This document shows, in pieces, positions 1 to 12,500 of a stretch of DNA of 64,000 bases (position 1 is the first letter of the stretch; each line of letters starts with the position of its first letter). The notes beneath the pieces were generated by a model. The model saw only the letters and a program-made list of their open reading frames with translations, made no database searches and was not told the DNA's origin. Location: the NCBI GenBank assembly GCA_022494885.1, contig JAGVSM010003420.1, positions 124,001 through 188,000 on the forward strand. Reading direction: 5' to 3'. The stretch comes from Micrasema longulum. Its lineage: Eukaryota; Arthropoda; Insecta; Trichoptera; Brachycentridae. A program made the translations under genes and the position numbers.

Positions 1-490
1 AATAATTAGGTTTTTTTTTAGTTTTAAAGGTGATTTTATATATTTACGTTGATTTATATATTTATATGTCAAGCATTGTATTAAAAAAATTAATTAACAT
101 GCCAGATATGAATAATTTGTGTGTCAATATAAATCACTCCTTAGACTTTACTACAAAGTTATTGTCGTCAGTTTTGCTGACAACTGTCATTCTAATCAAG
201 CTATATTTTAAGGACTAAAGGTAACTTCAAAATTAGCATTTGTGAGTTACCCACTAAAAACACCTTTTTTATCTTCCCCCGTGAATGCTACAGATAATCA
301 AGTCGTGATTCATCGAGATCATAGTATTATGATGATTTGAATGCATGACTGTCTATTTGTAGTATTGATTGAGGAGGATAAAAAATGGGGTTTTACTAGG
401 TAGGTCACAAATGCTAATTTTTAAATTACCTGGTTGTAGTGATTACCCCGCGATTTATTGTAACTGAAGTTTTATTTTTTTAAATATTAA

Positions 491-1459
491 ATATCGTCGC
501 CGTTCAGGCAACATCACTAACCCAAAAAAACATCATTTTGAGGAAATGCAATTCGAAAGTTTGGAGACCAAGGAAAAATCAGGTTTTTGTATTTTGGAAG
601 TTTTAGTTTTTTAATGTGGCAAGGTGGCTAAAATTTGGTTTGGTGACTTTTGCTTGTTTATAATCTGGACAATGCAACCTAAAAGAGTTAGTGATAGGAA
701 GAAAATGCGATGAATAATTATACAATTTTGTGGCTAAATGTTTTATCGATTTAATGAAATATGTTTTAACATGTTTGTCGTTTTACATTTTATTATACAA
801 ATGCATAAACACAAACAAAATGTTGTTTTTAGGGAGAGAACTGTCATACTTAAAAAATAATCTGCCTTAATTGCCAACAAATTCTATCTGCCTTTAGTTA
901 TTTATGCTTGATGAGATTTTATTGAAAGTCACACCACTGTTTTTCACTGACAACAAAAAATTTCGAACAATATTTTGAGTTTTTCCAAATTTTTGTAGAC
1001 AAGGACTGGATTCAACGCCCTGGGGTGCTGTTTATATTAACATATTACAACAGAGATGAAGAATATTTAATGAATTTATATAGATATCTCTGTTGTAATA
1101 TGTTAATATAAACAGCTCCCCAGGGAGTTGAATCCAGTTCTTGTCTAAAAAAATTTGGACAAGCTGAAAATATTGTTGATAAATCCACCTGGTCCATGAA
1201 GAAGTATAGAAATTGAAAAAAGAACAATTTCAGGCATTGCCTAGTATGTAGGTGAAATAATTCAATTAGATGAATCTCACCCGCATAAATAAAGGTTTCA
1301 GCTCTTTAACTTCACAAACATCAGCAGATGAAAGAATTGAATGAATATAGATGTTCAATAATGGGCAGAATGGTGAATGAATACACTTGGAATGGCTTGG
1401 ATTCAACTCAAAATTGTTTTTTTTAGGGTTAGTGGCTTTTGCCTGAACAGCGACGATAT
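491..1459. mobile_element. Non-autonomous DNA element with ~36-bp terminal inverted repeats
   Basis: The left end (ATATCGTCGCCGTTCAGGCA, 491-510) is matched in reverse complement by the right end (TGCCTGAACAGCGACGATAT, 1440-1459). The match continues inward through a conserved CACTAACCC segment. No transposase reading frame exists inside. The interior contains a copy of the dispersed hairpin repeat described at 963-1390. No convincing target duplication was found. Confidence 0.55.
963..1390. repeat. Dispersed hairpin repeat, copy 1
   Basis: Arms at about 963-1059 and 1086-1182 are inverted copies (GGATTCAAC...ATTACAACAGAGAT and its complement) around a ~26-base loop, so the segment could form a ~97-bp hairpin. 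The sequence continuing to 1390 (GTTTCAGCTCTTTAACTTCA) matches other copies at 12325-12450, 28905-29205, 42478-42790, 54085-54620 and 56305-56345. No coding capacity was seen. Confidence 0.65.
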
Positions 1460-1532
1460 AATGTATTATTTAAAGACAATATAAATAATAAATAAGCTTG
1501 AAAAGTGAGTTGTCATAATAGTATAAAGCATA

Positions 1533-1996
1533 TTACGAGGTATATCCAGAAAGTAAATTCTGTTTGACAGGTTAAATAAATCAAGTACTTATTCAGAAAG
1601 AAAATACTTAGGAAAAATTTTAAGATTTCAAATTATTTTTCTACATAACTAACCATTTTGTAGTCTCTCATTGTCGTGCACATTATCACTACCTTCATTG
1701 AACTGTCTCAACCATTGAATCACTTATCACATGTTCTTCGTATACCTCACAGATCTGTTGATGATTGTGGACTGGTCTAATGATCTTTGCATTAAGGAAA
1801 CTAATTGCAGACCCCATGTCACAAGCGGCGGCATTTCAAACAAGCACCGCGAAGTGCACACAGTCAGCTAACTCATAATGGCGTGAACTACTCAATAGAT
1901 CAGGATAAGTACCTGTAAGCATGCGCAAAACTGTGATCGCAGCGCTGTGATGGCAATAAATACAAAAGTAACTTTATTTCTAGATATACCTCGTAT
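1533..1996 (-). mobile_element. Internally deleted mariner element with transposase fossil
   Basis: Termini TTACGAGGTATATC (1533) and GATATACCTCGTA (ending 1995) are inverted and flanked by TA, as in Tc1/mariner elements. On the minus strand, around 1740-1640, a broken frame reads QICEVYEEHVISDSMV, then after a frameshift RQFNEG, then NVHDNER. This is the N-terminal DNA-binding region typical of mariner transposases. The catalytic domain is absent. At ~465 bp this is a dead copy. Confidence 0.65.
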
Positions 1997-3503
1997 ATAA
2001 AGTTTTATACTCTGAAATTATCGCAAAATCAATGCTGAAATTCAATTCAATCATTGGTTTGATTTTGTGATTTTATTTCTAAATATAATATATAAATGTT
2101 TAAAAATTAGAATGATTTATGATTGTATTAATTATATTTATTTTTACTAAGATCGAAATGTGTTTTTTTTGGTGAAATTTATACGATGTTTGTTAACTTG
2201 TTTTTTTACTAAGTTAATGTTCACATTTGTGTTTTTTTTGCACCAGTTTCGTTACTCATATTATTTTATTCACACTTTGGTTTTTCGGTTATTAGTTTAC
2301 GGTCTATTTTGTAAAGCACTTAATGTTTTGTAACACTGGACATTTCTTACAGTACCTATCGACGATTTAATTAACACTTTGTATTTACTTTAGTTATTTC
2401 TATAATTGGTAAATAGATACATTTGTAAAAATATATTTGTTATACACGCACTTCTATACCACTTCTTTTAATTTGTTGTTTTTAAACTTGTTAGTCAGAC
2501 ATTATAAATCATCCAGTTGTAAAAATAGCTATTGACAAATCTTTTGATTAAAATTACCATAATTCAGAAATTGTAGCTTCCAGACCTAATGGTTGATTTA
2601 TCAATTTTCTTTTCTGCTATAACATATAGGATTTCTGTTTTTAAATACAAGATTTTCTTAATACCGATGTTTGAAACACGTATGTGTTCTTACAAAAGTA
2701 TTTTATGTTCAGTTGTTTTAAAAATATTAAACTTAATGACAGAATAATTAGGTAACTATATCGTCGGGTTTCTGGAACAAGTTGGTAACTACAAATTTTG
2801 GAAAGTGAGATTTCTTCATAACTTGCATAAAATAATCTCTGTTTAAAATGTAAATATATTTTTTTGTATTTTATAAATGCAAAAAATAATGTTTTATGAT
2901 ATTCTACTCGTGGTTTTATTTGAGTTGTTGATTTGGGATGAGCTTTTAACTTTAAAAGTGCAATATCTCACTACTAGTAATATGTTAGTTACCAACTTGT
3001 ATATTTTGTATTCGAATGTACCATAAAAGAAATTTTTTCCGACACCGTTTTTTCTATTATAAATAATTTTTATTTCATAAAACACGATTGTTGATGTAAA
3101 TACACATTTTCGTGTTTGTTTTTTTATTGTTTAATCTTATGTTGATTTCGTAGCGCATGCGTAGCAATTGTAGTCACCTTACAAGTTTATGTTTTCAATG
3201 TTTTTAGTTGTGCGTTGTGTATATTTGGTGTTGTGTTGTATCATCTATGTTTCTTACATAATATATTTTGAGGTAAGTTTTAACTGTTATTGTACATAAA
3301 TTAATACTTTGAAACTTTACGCCCCTAAATTCCATTTATATTTTCTCACTTAACTATTTTAAAATGGTTGCAATCACATTTGAAAAGGGACACAATTTTC
3401 GGTATAGGTGCATCCACGGTGTTGGGTGGTTTAAAATATCAAATATAATTAAACGATAGAGATTTTATGTTAAAGATATATGTATGTTGTGTTTTTTTTT
3501 AAG

Positions 3504-6500
3504 GTGCACAGGGGGTCATTGGCTCAATACGTAAAGCAGCTTGAAGCTATGGTCGATCCTGCTCCTAAGCAAACCAAACCCATAAATTCTCCCCCGACCG
3601 CTCTCATTAAACCTCAGCCAAAGTTTACACCGCCGATCGAACACCCAGACATTGTTAAAAGCACGGAACAGGAGTCTAAAATCGACTTCGTTAATGTGAA
3701 AGACTTGATTAAAGGTATGGAGAAGCCTAGCAAAGAAGCACCGAGACGCATCGACGAAAAACAAAATAAAGAAGTGATCCTACCTGACAATGATCAAAAT
3801 GACGGCAACGATATGCCAGAAAGTGATCAAAGTTTAATTGATAAAGAAGAATTTAGTACTGAAAATGGCGTCGACCATAAATCAAATGGGTTTTCTTCCG
3901 ACAGCATTGAAAACGGTAACTCTCCAGTCATGGTGCCTCCTAAGCCAATGCCTAGAGCGTCCATTTCGGAAGCTGGCGCTGGAGAAGAGGCATTATCTAA
4001 TGTCAACGTGGTAAACGGGGTGCCTAGACCAGTTGCTAAGCCTCGAACCTCGGCTCAGACGTCTGTTGGGAGCTATAAGGTAAAAAAGAACATTAAAGAA
4101 TTTCGTACTGTTACTGTTTTATTTTCTTTCAAATACATGATTTTGTTTATTTTTTGTTTTTTTATTGTTTCTTTCTCACCAGGTAATTACTTTGTTTTGA
4201 TTTTAAATATCTATACTAATATTATAAATGCCAAAGTGTGTTAGTAAATAAATTAAATAAATTAAATAAATTAAATAAATTAAATAAATTAAATAAATTA
4301 AATAAATTAAATAAATTAAATAAATTAAATAAATTAAATAAATTTAATAAATTTAATAAATTTAATAAATTTAATAAATTTAATAAATTAAATACATTAA
4401 ATATATTAAATAAATTAAATATAAGGGATAGCTGGGGAGTAAGAAGTTAATTAGGATTATTTTTTTCATCCCGAATAATACAAAAATATAGGATAATATC
4501 AATGCTCTAATTGTGATTTTACACCTAAAAAAATAACATGAATGAATTATTAATAATGAATTAGAAATATTTCTTTTTGGCGGCTGCTTTGGTAATATAC
4601 TCCCTTTAAAATTGATTTTCATGGCATGTCAAAACTGGTTGAAATGAAAATTTATTACTGGCATCAGCGTGACTTTTTCTCTTGATTTAGGCATATATTA
4701 TCTTTTTCCATGCAAGTGTACTGATAAGTTCGGCTCGAAGAACTTTATTGGTTTTCTGTAATTAAAATGTGAGTAATCTGTTTCTCTAGCCTCGGTTGGG
4801 TCCGAAGCCATTCTCAGCGTCCCAAGGTAGCCAGGAGTTCTCTTTCGACCGGGTATTTAGTGTGCCAGCTGTGCCAGGGGCTCCCTGTAGTCAGGAAGGG
4901 GAGAACGGCTCAGCCTCTCCACCTCAGGCCGTTGTCTCTCCCGTGGAACAGAAGGCCAGCCCAGTACGAGGTCAGTTACAAATGTTCATGTTTTTTTTTT
5001 ACACAAAAAATTATATTATAGGCGACACCCATTGTATAGTGGCTAAGACGCTTTTCACTCAGAACACAATAATTTAGTAAAAGGGACTCTTTATTTATTT
5101 GTAAACGCCCGGAGGGCTCATACAATATTTGGTTAAGAAGTACAGTAATTGACACAAAATATAATCACAATTATTTCACTAATATGTTAATTACAAAAAA
5201 CAAAAGAAAAGGGAAATAAATAACGATGAATAGAAACAAAAAAAAGGAGAATTGAGGGGATGGCCATTTAATGGAACAGATAGCTAATTGAATAGAAGCA
5301 GGAGTGGTGTGGAGCAAGTCCAACAGCTCAGCATAATTATTAGCTGTTCTGTGGATGCGTGCCAGGGGAGGGGAGAATGGTGGGTGAAGTTTGTCCTATT
5401 GTACTCACACTGGAACATGTGTCGGAGTCTGGTGGTCCTTGTGGGTACACAAAAGTTTATCAGGGAGAGTAATTTTGGGCAATCTATTATGGTGCATTTC
5501 ACTTTGTGCATTAGGGTGAGGTCAGCAATTGTCCTTCTTTTAATTTATAATCAGTGTAGTTCAGTCAAATTATGGTTATGTGATATAGATTCCATCAAGC
5601 TGTGGTTTCCTAAGAAAGTGGTGCTGAAATATCATGTAGCGATGGCTGCCATCATTAAAAAGTTGTCCGTACAAACCGATAGAGCTGGTTTCCTAGAGTG
5701 TTTATTGTAAGCAGAACGTCAAACAGTGGCGCCAATGTAGCTCTGAACATTTTTATGTCTGAAAACGAGTACAAACATGATTTGGACTGTTAAAAATAAC
5801 AAAATTTTGAAAAAAAATCATGATTTTTTTATTATTGATTCATTATTTTTTAAACATCTCACTCTCCTCCAATGATAGTTTTAGATTTCCGATGACTCCT
5901 TATCTTCAAAATATATTATGTATCTACTCGTAATGCTAAGGTTTTCTAGATTGTCTATTTCCCGCCGCATCATGTACATAGTTTAATAAAAATAAGTTTA
6001 TAAAATTAGGCGGTCACGGTCGCTGGATAACGGCACTGATCTATTAAAATTGACATTGCTGGTCACCGTTAAGACGGCCGTCTCGTTACGCCATCTGCAT
6101 CCACGGCATATCACATCCGCTAGGTAATAGCACCGCTTTCTTAGGAAACTATTGTTTAACCATTTATTTACATAGTTTTCAGTGGCTTTGTACAGTTGTA
6201 ACTATAATAATGGTAATGTTTTTAATTTTATGCTTTTTTTCATTATGTATTTTTGCTTAATTTAATTTGGTACGTACTCTTATTTGGCATATGATTTATT
6301 GCCCCTATTTCTTATATTTCTTACTATAGTATTCAGTGAGTTTCTAGAATACATATCTCAATTATCATTTCAATTATGCTTTTATATATATATATTCTTT
6401 TTCTGTTGATTTAAATGATACTCTTATTTTGTTTTTTTTTTCAATACTACTATATTTTACTATTATTTTGTTGATTTTAATGATACTACTATTTTGTATA

Positions 6501-9500
6501 TTTGATTATGTGTGATTCTTAATTTTTATAATTTATATTTTAAAAATTATTTCTGATTATCTTTTTTGCATTGTATTCTTTGGAATTTGATTATTTATTA
6601 CATTTACCTTTTTTTTCTAGATTGTTATTCTATGTCATAATATGATATATTCTATTTAATTTTACTATGTATTTTTGTTGTTATTTATTGTGGCTTGACA
6701 CGGGCATAGCCTAAAAAGCCTTAATAAGTTCATAAATATTTAATTTTGTAATTTTGAATGAATAAATAAATTAATTAATTAATCAATTAGAATAATGATT
6801 AGAGTTGGAACTAGAACTCCGTTGTTAACTGCTAGTTTAGCCTCCTGCGATAAACATTTGTTTGCCAACTCTAATGTATGGGAGCGAAGTATGGAATTGG
6901 AAAAATTATGATGAAAGTAGGTTGAATGCTGTCGAAATGCGATCCCTCAGGCGAATGTGTGGTAAAACGATGTATGATAGGTGCACAAATGTCGAGATCA
7001 GTGAAGTGTGTAAGGCTGAGACATGCATTATTGACAGAATTAAGAAAGGGGTGCTGCGTTGGTTTGGACATGTAGAGCGAATGGACAGCGAAAGAACGAC
7101 TAAAAGGATCTACGATGCAAATGTTGATGGATGCAGAAACGAGGAAGACCGAGAAAGACATGGCACGATCAAGTCCATCAAATACTTGAAGATGGACATG
7201 TCAAAAGTAGGAATAATCGGCGTGCGTGCATAAGAAGATGTATGAATGTAGAGGAAGCGAGGTCTGTATGCCAAGATAGAGTGTTATGGCGTTCTATCCT
7301 CTCTGCCTACCCCTACGGGGAAACGGCGTGTTGGTTTGTTGTTGTTGTTGTGTAGAATAATGATAGTACAAATAATTTATATGCAATATTATAATTCCAC
7401 ACCAAGCACAATCTATTTTTCGGTGTGGTAATGGGTTCCATTTTTAATTTGTATTTTCTAGTATTTCTTTTGTAAATATTTTGTATCTTATAAAAAATAT
7501 TAAATAAAAAAATGAAAAAAATTCTATGACATTGAAGCATAGGTTACAATGAATTATAATTTATATGTAATACAATACCAAAATAATATGAACAGTAAAT
7601 TGAGAAGTGAATATTTATAAACTTCACCTTTTTTAATATTTTATTTTTTACCTTTTTTTTATGCAGGTATGTTACCAATGCTGAAATCTGTAATTTTAAA
7701 TTGTTTTCTTGTACCTTGTGTTTATTAAAAAGATTGTATTATTTCCATAATAAATGCTAATTTCATATATACCTATCCCTAAACAGATAGTGGAATATTC
7801 TGGGATCACCAACAACTAGTAATAGTCGTTTGCCATTGTAAATATGAAATATAGGAATCGTGCATTTTTTATTTCTTACTTGTTTCGACTTACAAGTGTT
7901 TTGGACCATTCATTTGAGCATTTGATATATTTATCTTTATATATATAATTCTTCTGTACGTGTGATGTCATTGAAATTCTAAACGGCTTAACAGATTTAC
8001 GTGCGGTTTTCAGTGAAATGTAGGTCTTTGCACTGTGCTTGTTTATAGATATTAAAATTTTCAATTGAATCCGTGGAAAAAAGTTAGAAGCATAAATCTT
8101 TTTTTCATCGACCTACCAGGGTTGCATTCGATGAGAATGCATGTACAAAAATAATGGAAGGATGATTTTTTTTGTGTTAAAAAAAACATTTGCTTTTTAT
8201 GTATCCCAATCAGATTATTTCCTTACATTCCTTATAATTTATTCCCATTTATTTATCTTTTACTGGATTTTTAGTAATACTAAAATAATATTAACGGACA
8301 TTCGATACATTTTTGAAAATCAGACTCATGAATAATGTGCACCCTTGTAGATCAGAAGAGCCGAGTTTGACATTTGCGAAAATAATTATATATTTGAAAA
8401 TTCATTATTTTATGTTTTGGAACTCAACCATAAACAAGCATCTAGGTACCTACTTAAATTCAATATTTAAATATTATTAATTTTTAGTTTTAGAATTCAA
8501 TCATAAACAAGTACTTAGGTATCTACTTATCAATGAAGTCTTTTTCCAAGCCAATAAGCAGGCAAGCCAACGTTCGGGTAGGACAACGTCTGTCGGCTCC
8601 ACTAGTTATATGTAAATAAATAAATATTATTTGAATGTCATGTTTCAGGTAATGTGAGCATTGTAAATGCCACACTCAAGGATGTACCAGATTATTATAA
8701 TGCAGAGAAGGCGTCTCCCACCAGTGATGTGGAAGCCAATCCTTTAAAAGGTTCATTTTTGTTTATCCTAATTACTAACTTAATCCTTTTCCACATCCTG
8801 GTACTAAAACTGATTGCTTCTAGGCTTGTAATTTTGTCGGCAGCCAACTCCTTCACATTCTCCTTTGGTTCAGAACTGCCGACAAACTATCGATATACAA
8901 TGTCCCAGAGTGACTTGAGATTCTTATCAAAATCTACAATCGATTTTATACATTTTTTAATTTAGGTTTCATAGTATACGCCATCTAAACTTTTCATTAT
9001 GAAAAATACAATCTGTAGTATAAATGAAAAACAATATTTTGGAAAAATGTACTTGCATAGTAAAAATAATTAAAAAAAATTAGAAATTAACCAACAAAAA
9101 TAACAATTGAAATAAACAAGAAAATGTGTTGGCCATCAATCGGCTTTCATCAACCTCTCAGACTCTCCGCGACCAATTTCACTAAGGTAAGCAATCAGTA
9201 ACCTCCAAAGCTTGAGGCTCTTACGTTTCCGCGATTCAGGCATTATATTATATATTTTTGGTCCTATATAAGAGTATTGTCTCTGTGCTAAAGAAGTTCT
9301 AACCACAAATGTAATTTTGAGATATCTCCTTCCGCGTGTTAGTAAAACAGAAAACATTTATCTCAAATCAATTGTAAATGTTTTAGGAAAAATGTCACAA
9401 TAAATATTATTTTGTACAAATGTTTTCCGAGTCATTATATGATAAAGAGTTTCTCATGATAAGATGCAAATGGGACAGATCGATATAATTTTATTATAAA

Positions 9501-12500
9501 ATCATTTTAATGATATTTTCTGCTGCTTTTTTAATATTTTCATTATTAATAAAACATTTACAAAAAGTACATATTATACTCCCAGAAGTTACTAAAAAAA
9601 CTCATTTGGGACCGTACATAAAAAAAACATTTTTGTGACAATACATAATATCATACACAGTTAATACATCCGAAATAGTAAGAAAATATTATAAGAAACT
9701 TAAAACTCAGTGCTTTACACCATCTATATAAATTACATTAATTACTATCACTATCACAAAGATTCAAGTAATATTTTTAGTTGCTACACTTCTGGATTTT
9801 CTATTCGATTTTAATTGTAAATTTGGTTTTCAGATGGCGAATATCAGAACGGGAAATCTGATTCCAGTATTGAAGAAGATGTTAATTCTTCTGATTCAGG
9901 GTATAAACCCAAGACTCCAAGTACAGCTGAGAGAAGGAAGATGTTTGAAGTGAAGTAAGTCTGCTTCCTAATCAACCTTAATATTATTGGTTTTGATAAT
10001 ACATAATTATACATTACTCATTATTCGGTTCCATATTCCTCATCCTTTAATATGTATAGCATAATCTACTTTTATTGAGTTTATGTGGGCAAGCCTTATC
10101 TCCCCATTAAAAAAACAGCTCTTATTTTGAATTGCGGTAAAACCCTCTTTTTACGTTTTTCAAGGAAGCAAGAAAAAAAGTGTAAATCTGAGGAAAACGG
10201 TAAAGTGAGGAAATGAAAATGAATGGAAAAAATAGGAACTACATAAAAATAAAATTAAGTTGCTACACTATAGTGTAAATATACTTCCAGAAAAATTATA
10301 AGAACAATGATAATTAGGATTTGTTATATTATTTAATAATTTCAATAATTAACTATTTTCAATAATTTCACTAAAAATATTTTTGTTTTTTATACTTTTT
10401 CAAACAATATTATGTAATCTGTTATTTTATGTGTAAATAAAAAATAACAAAAATAAAATTTTGAATTGGCACAAAATAACGTAGAATATTTTTCCCCCTA
10501 AATGTTGGGAAATTTTATTTATGCAGTATCACTTTTTTTTCTATGGCATCACTAAAATCAACTGTTATAGATCACTGCAAAATTGTTTTAGACTTTTATG
10601 ACAACTTTTAAAACCATCTTTTTTATAACTTTAAATATTCTTATCGTTACATTTTAAACATCGCAATTTATTGATGTTAAAACCTTAATGTTCCTGTAAG
10701 GAATGTAGGTATATTGTTGGTGACAATAACATATCTGCAGTCGTCTGCATACCCACACAGCTTGGCAAGTCATTCTAGATTTGTCTCTCCTAGTAAACAA
10801 ATCACAGTATAAAAAGTATTTATAATAAACCACAGTTAATTACATAAAGTCTTATTACTGATCTTCATATACCACCATAGGGTATAACAGTTCCTAAACG
10901 TTTGTCAACTGCGTATCATGATTTGTTCAAGTCAATATTACGTTTTTTTCAAATGAAAAGGAAGACACTTAAACAAAAAAGTCAATTACACTGCACCTGC
11001 TTTGAATTTAGGTTAAGACAATAATTTATCCTTTATTAGTTGTTTACCTGTTTTTGTTCTTCATTTGCCTGGCACACGCGGTGGCGCGCGGGCCGCAGCA
11101 TCATTATTACGACATAATTTTGGCTTTGTTGATACATCAAATGAATTCCGAAAATTTTTGAACATAAAACCGGGGTGATGATAAATGTAAAAAAACGTTG
11201 ATTGGTGGGAACATTTGTACGAGAATGTATGAAAAAAATGACTCCTGAACATTTCGGTGTAAAAAGCGGGAAAATGTAAAATTGAGGAAAGTAAAAATGA
11301 AGTCTTACTGTGTATGCAAGAGCTCATTTGGTCATGATTTTTTTTTTTAGTTTTTAATATTTCGCAGTGGCTATAATACATAGCTGCAATATATATATCT
11401 TTTTCCTTAAAAAAAAAACATTCAATCAACTTCTTAATTGGTCTACCGTAGTAGAATTGATGACCAATCTTATTGTTGCTTCTTTTTCATAGATCGAATT
11501 CCAAAGAGACTCCCGACACATGCGTAGTTGACGACGCTTTCGACGACGCCGGTGGTAAGTTTGATCGTTCTGGCAGCCAGCGCTGTAGTATAGCGGAAAG
11601 GCGACGCATGTACGAAGGAAGAAGTGTCAGCGTACAGGAGACTACAAATGTTCCTGTCGTCCAAGAAGTGGGATCTCCCACACCTTTGAGGTTAGTTTTG
11701 CCAAAGTTACAAATATTTTTTTTGAGTAAAATGATTCATGACAAAGGTCAGAAAAAAATTTGCTGTATTATGTTTAAAAGTTACTTAAGAAATTTTTAAA
11801 CATAATCAACCTAATCCCTTGACTATAGATTTGTCTAAACTTTCCTAAAATGTAAGAAATATATATTTGAATTGTTTAATATTGAACACACTTCAGAAGC
11901 ATCTTTCAGAGCATCGAGATTATTTGGCCTATTTGTTGACTAATCATAAACCTAGCAAATAACGACAACAATCATTGTGGGATTAATAAAGATGCTACAC
12001 TCGTGACATAATCATTAATTGTACCTAATCATAGCGCAGATTAAAAAACAATTGTGTCTAAAAATCTTACCATCAAAATATAAAATTAAAATGACTGGGT
12101 TCTGTTAAATAATAGAGAGTAAAAAAAGAGTATTTTTATACATATTCTGATGGGAAATTAAATTTATCTTCAATTTTATCTACAAAGTAAAATTAAGTTT
12201 TCTGTATGAAAAATAGAATATGTCTACAATTTTTTTTTAATATTTACACTGTTGTTCACTACTTAATTTATATAAAATATAAAATCAGCTTTAAAACCGA
12301 AAAAAAAAAACTTAAATAAACCTTTAAATTTATTGCAACAGAGAGGGAAAACATTTTTGAGAAGGGAATAAATATGAATAACTCCCTAGGGAAGAAATCC
12401 AGTTAGTCTGCAAGCATTTGGACATATTCAAACATTGTTAAATAAACCTAATTATTAACGACGTTCTTACAAGGTTACATCATTTTGCAAAAATGTTAGA

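Larger units (their letters stand above)
1..3503 (+). other. Intronic flank of coronin (no exon seen)
   Basis: The stretch upstream of the first recognised exon has no splice-bounded open segment with coronin character. It holds an inverted-repeat-bounded element (491-1459) and a mariner remnant (1533-1996). From 2000 to 3480 there is only AT-rich sequence; a short inverted pair around 2781 (CAAGTTGGTAACTA) and 2988 is the sole structure. It is probably an intron between the first propeller and the linker. Confidence 0.5.

Noticed and set aside
4238..4450. Open frame of repeated Leu-Asn-Lys
   Set aside because: Produced by the 9-bp satellite whose period is a multiple of three; no start context, conservation or splice evidence.
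5288..5710. 140-codon plus-strand frame
   Set aside because: Lies antisense to a recognisable LINE RT fragment and has no family resemblance.
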